In this document: in pieces, positions 22,515 through 24,447 of the stretch
How positions within the stretch are numbered: the stretch's first letter is position 1
Layout of the letters: the number at the start of each line of letters is the position of its first letter
NCBI GenBank assembly: GCA_051453625.1
Contig: JBOZIK010000001.1
Span: forward strand, 203,963,044 to 203,987,490
DNA from: Welwitschia mirabilis
Lineage: Eukaryota; Gnetophyta; Gnetopsida; Welwitschiales
Direction of reading: 5' to 3'
DNA: 24,447 nt
Translations under genes and position numbers: made by a program
The notes under the pieces: model-generated
Database searches by the model: none
The model's input: the letters and a program-made list of their open reading frames with translations, nothing else
Told to the model about the DNA's origin: nothing

Positions 22515-22974
22515 CTGAAACCAAAACCATCAAAAACAAATTTAGCAGTGCAGATAACCTCTTGAATTTAGACATTCAAACAGCAACATGCTTCGACTTG
22601 ACAAACAACATCATAATCAACTGAAATGCTTTAAGCTGTCACTATAGTCATGTATCTCATGCAATAATAAATTTGATTAGAAAAACACACAGAATATATG
22701 TTTGACCACACAGTGGACGCACACACAATTTCATGGATAAAATGAAAGAATACCATCCACAATAAATTACATCATGTCATCCTACATATTCTGCTCTTCT
22801 CACTGCCAGAGTGAGAAATAGAACTTTAGATCATTCCCAGGACATACAACATAATCAAGGTCTGCTCAGGACCGATTATATGGCCACGGCCGTAATTTGA
22901 AACAGAAATCGCTCTTTTGATTTTACCACAACACCTGATGTTTACAGATTCACATCCTATATGTCTATGTCAAA
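22515..22974. other. intron sequence of the RBP gene, left of the MITE
   Basis: AT-rich sequence between the acceptor site of the first visible RBP exon and the MITE. I looked on the minus strand for an RRM2-type exon here and saw none. Confidence 0.5.
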
Positions 22975-23413
22975 CAATGATTAAAATGTCACAACATGTC
23001 GCCTTCAAATTGAAAATGTCTTTAAGTCGGCCGACATTTTCAGACAACATTTTGAAAAAGTCAGTGACATTTCCAACTTTTTGCCGACATTTTGCTGACT
23101 TTTTCAAAATGTCTCGCACAGGTACCGTTAAAACTGTTTTTTGGCAAAACAAACCATTTTCTGCGTAACAGACCAGTGAACAAGTAGTAAAATTGAGGGG
23201 AGAAATCACAATTTTCTTATGCAAAATCCATTTTTGCTAGTAGAGCGTTGAATGATTGCACATCTTATTAAATTAATAAGCTTTGCATTTTTTTTGAGAA
23301 AAACAATCGCCGACATTTTGCACCGACATATTGCCGACACAATGGCGACATGTCTCCCCAACACGACTTTTTGAGCTTGCCGACATTTTAATTTGCCGAC
23401 ATTTTACTCATTG
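22975..23413. mobile_element. probable hAT-like MITE (439 bp) in an RBP intron
   Basis: Terminal inverted repeats caatgattaaaatgtc (22975-22990) and gacattttactcattg (23398-23413) match at 15 of 16 positions. Directly outside are atgtcaaa (22967-22974) and atgtcaat (23414-23421), an 8-bp duplication with one mismatch, the size made by hAT transposases. Inside, gccgacattt-like units and their complements recur at 23030-23040, 23083-23093, 23309-23319, 23331-23338, 23379-23389 and 23395-23405. acatgtcgcc (22994-23003) is mirrored by ggcgacatgt (23344-23353). An 18-bp perfect inverted repeat (acattttgaaaaagtcag, 23048-23065, with its complement at 23095-23112) forms a strong hairpin. It has no coding capacity. 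The terminal sequence is not the classic hAT start, so the superfamily is tentative. Confidence 0.65.
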
Positions 23414-23421
23414 ATGTCAAT

Positions 23422-23880
23422 ATGGGGCACTCTATGATCGGTACCAACAGTACCAGGATAGGTTGTAGCACCTGTTGTAACTACCAATTTGGTTGAATCT
23501 GTTTGACATTGATAGCAATGTGGTTGATCTCATAATATTCAGAAATCGATGCAAGAGTAAATTTGAGCAGCACAGAAAACAGAGCAAGTAAAATAAAGAT
23601 TTCAATATCTTAACTGGATTAGGAATTAACTACTGCTCTAAAAGCGAAACATGGCTATGTGGGTGTATGGCATCATCTTAATATTATCCAGTGTTCATGA
23701 GTCTCGTAAGAATGACACAAAAAACATCATCCTTATGATTTTAGCTCAAGTTGTTATGTAAATACATTTGTTCATTTTACTAATACAAATCAGTATCTAT
23801 TCAACACAAACTTTATATTGTTATTTGTAGTGAACTCAAAACTCTATCCTCAATTTTCTGTCCCTGATTTCCTGATTGTG
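23422..23880. other. intron sequence of the RBP gene between MITE and LTR remnant
   Basis: No exon or repeat is recognised. gatcggtacc at 23437-23446 loosely mirrors ggaccgatta at 22869-22878 on the other side of the MITE. An older, larger inverted-repeat element around it cannot be excluded. Confidence 0.4.
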
Positions 23881-24363
23881 ATGAATTAATTGTAACTGGT
23901 TGTAATTACTCTAATGATTGAGAGGTAACTGAGTCTCACTGAGTGATTCATCGGGAATTTTGTCTGACTGATATCCCTGATTTTTTTGGGATATGCTTGT
24001 TACGAATTCAGAAAGAAAACTGTGCTAAACCATCCAGAATAGCAAGCAAAATTTCAACAGGATTTAACATGGAAACCCTTTGGGGAAAAACCCACAGGAA
24101 AAAGGCAGAGCTCTCTTAGGTGAAGCAACGAAATGTATCAAATCTGGTATAACAAACCCTCTACACAACCCCTTCAAATATAGTTTAGGGTTTCAAGCCA
24201 AGTCAAAGATAATATTCAGCCTTTTCCCCTTTTATCTTTTGTTTACATTTGTTAACCACTTAAAGGGAGTTTACATAACTTCCCTTTCAACATGTTTAAT
24301 TACAAAGGGGGCAATGTTTAGAAATATAACTTTAAAACATTAATTTGGCTTCATATTCCAACA
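23881..24363 (-). mobile_element. LTR of a second minus-strand LTR retrotransposon (left boundary uncertain)
   Basis: On the minus strand the sequence TGTTGGAATATGAAGCC starts at 24363 like an LTR start. It is preceded by a purine-rich aagtaggtgaa that could be the polypurine tract. Inside, aacatggaaaccc...ggggaaaaacccac (about 24067-24096) resembles a motif seen in plant Copia LTRs. The matching TG end on the left was not found, and no target duplication could be assigned. The internal part continues past the right edge. Confidence 0.4.
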
Positions 24364-24368
24364 TTCAC

Positions 24369-24447
24369 CTACTTGAAGACAAAATTAGCAGCCTCCAAGA
24401 TCTTCAATTCTGCTCCAAACTCTGCCAAAGAGATGCCTGCTTCCAAC
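24369..24447 (-). CDS. C-terminal end of an unidentified element ORF (partial)
   Basis: The minus strand is open from the window edge to a TAG at 24371-24369 and reads EAGISLAEFGAELKILEAA, then NFVFK. The stop lies six bases before the presumed LTR start at 24363. This is where the last gene of an LTR element ends, but 25 residues are too few to identify it. It is not the usual end of Copia RNase H. Confidence 0.3.
   Translation of the reverse strand, partial: LEAGISLAEFGAELKILEAANFVFK

Noticed and set aside
22917-23224. Overlapping 83- and 84-codon frames on both strands
   Set aside because: They lie over the MITE. Their repeated FKM/DIL-type residues are only translations of the gccgacattt inverted repeats.
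23431-23520. Possible additional upstream RBP exon (minus strand reads TGATTYPGTVGTDH)
   Set aside because: It does not match the RRM2 end or the linker of the RBP45/47 family, and no convincing acceptor/donor pair gives the phase needed for the 22514 exon.

Overview
The window looks like nuclear DNA of a seed plant, most likely a flowering plant with low gene density. Two plant protein genes have GT-AG introns and recognisable plant-family sequences. Most of the space between them is transposon-derived or AT-rich noncoding DNA. I cannot name the species.

Layout. At 1-90 lies what may be the decayed end of a plus-oriented Copia LTR, followed by AT-rich DNA with a diverged 221-bp-period duplication. 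A G-box and a TATA box at 1305-1352 precede a three-exon gene at 1497-3680 (+). It encodes a 382-residue methyl-CpG-binding-domain protein of the plant MBD10/MBD11 type, with a short N-terminal MBD and a long Lys/Glu-rich tail. From 3681 to 7830 I see no gene, only a 79-bp tandem duplication and weak transposon-like traces. An old, complete but dead Ty1/Copia LTR retrotransposon occupies 7836-16299 on the minus strand. It has a perfect 5-bp target-site duplication (ccatt), two LTRs of about 1 kb that differ by very roughly 15%, an initiator-Met-tRNA-type primer binding site and a polypurine tract. Its gag and pol are broken. Between pol and the 3' LTR sits an extra sense-strand ORF (9266-10306) resembling the 'putative plant transposon protein' domain. 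From 16305 to 20330 no gene is recognisable, although there are some internal repeats. At 20331-22514 (-) lie the last four exons of an RBP45/RBP47-type RNA-binding protein. They encode its third RRM and Gly/Tyr/Gln-rich C terminus, and the rest of the gene continues past the right edge. Its introns hold an AAT microsatellite, a probable hAT-like MITE (22975-23413) and, near the right edge, the end of another LTR element.

Most interesting points: (1) the ORF3-carrying Copia element, where two nonsense codons, the lost zinc-knuckle cysteines and the lost LTR ends all fit C-to-T type decay; (2) two separate arrays of a degenerate TTGAC (W-box-like) motif, one in the LTR U3 and one in the spacer just upstream of ORF3, sharing an identical 13-mer; (3) the small foldback-rich MITE with GCCGACATTTT subterminal repeats inside the RNA-binding-protein gene. 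I found no CRISPR array, rRNA, tRNA or bacterial-type operon. All comparisons are by eye and from memory of the families, and no search was run.
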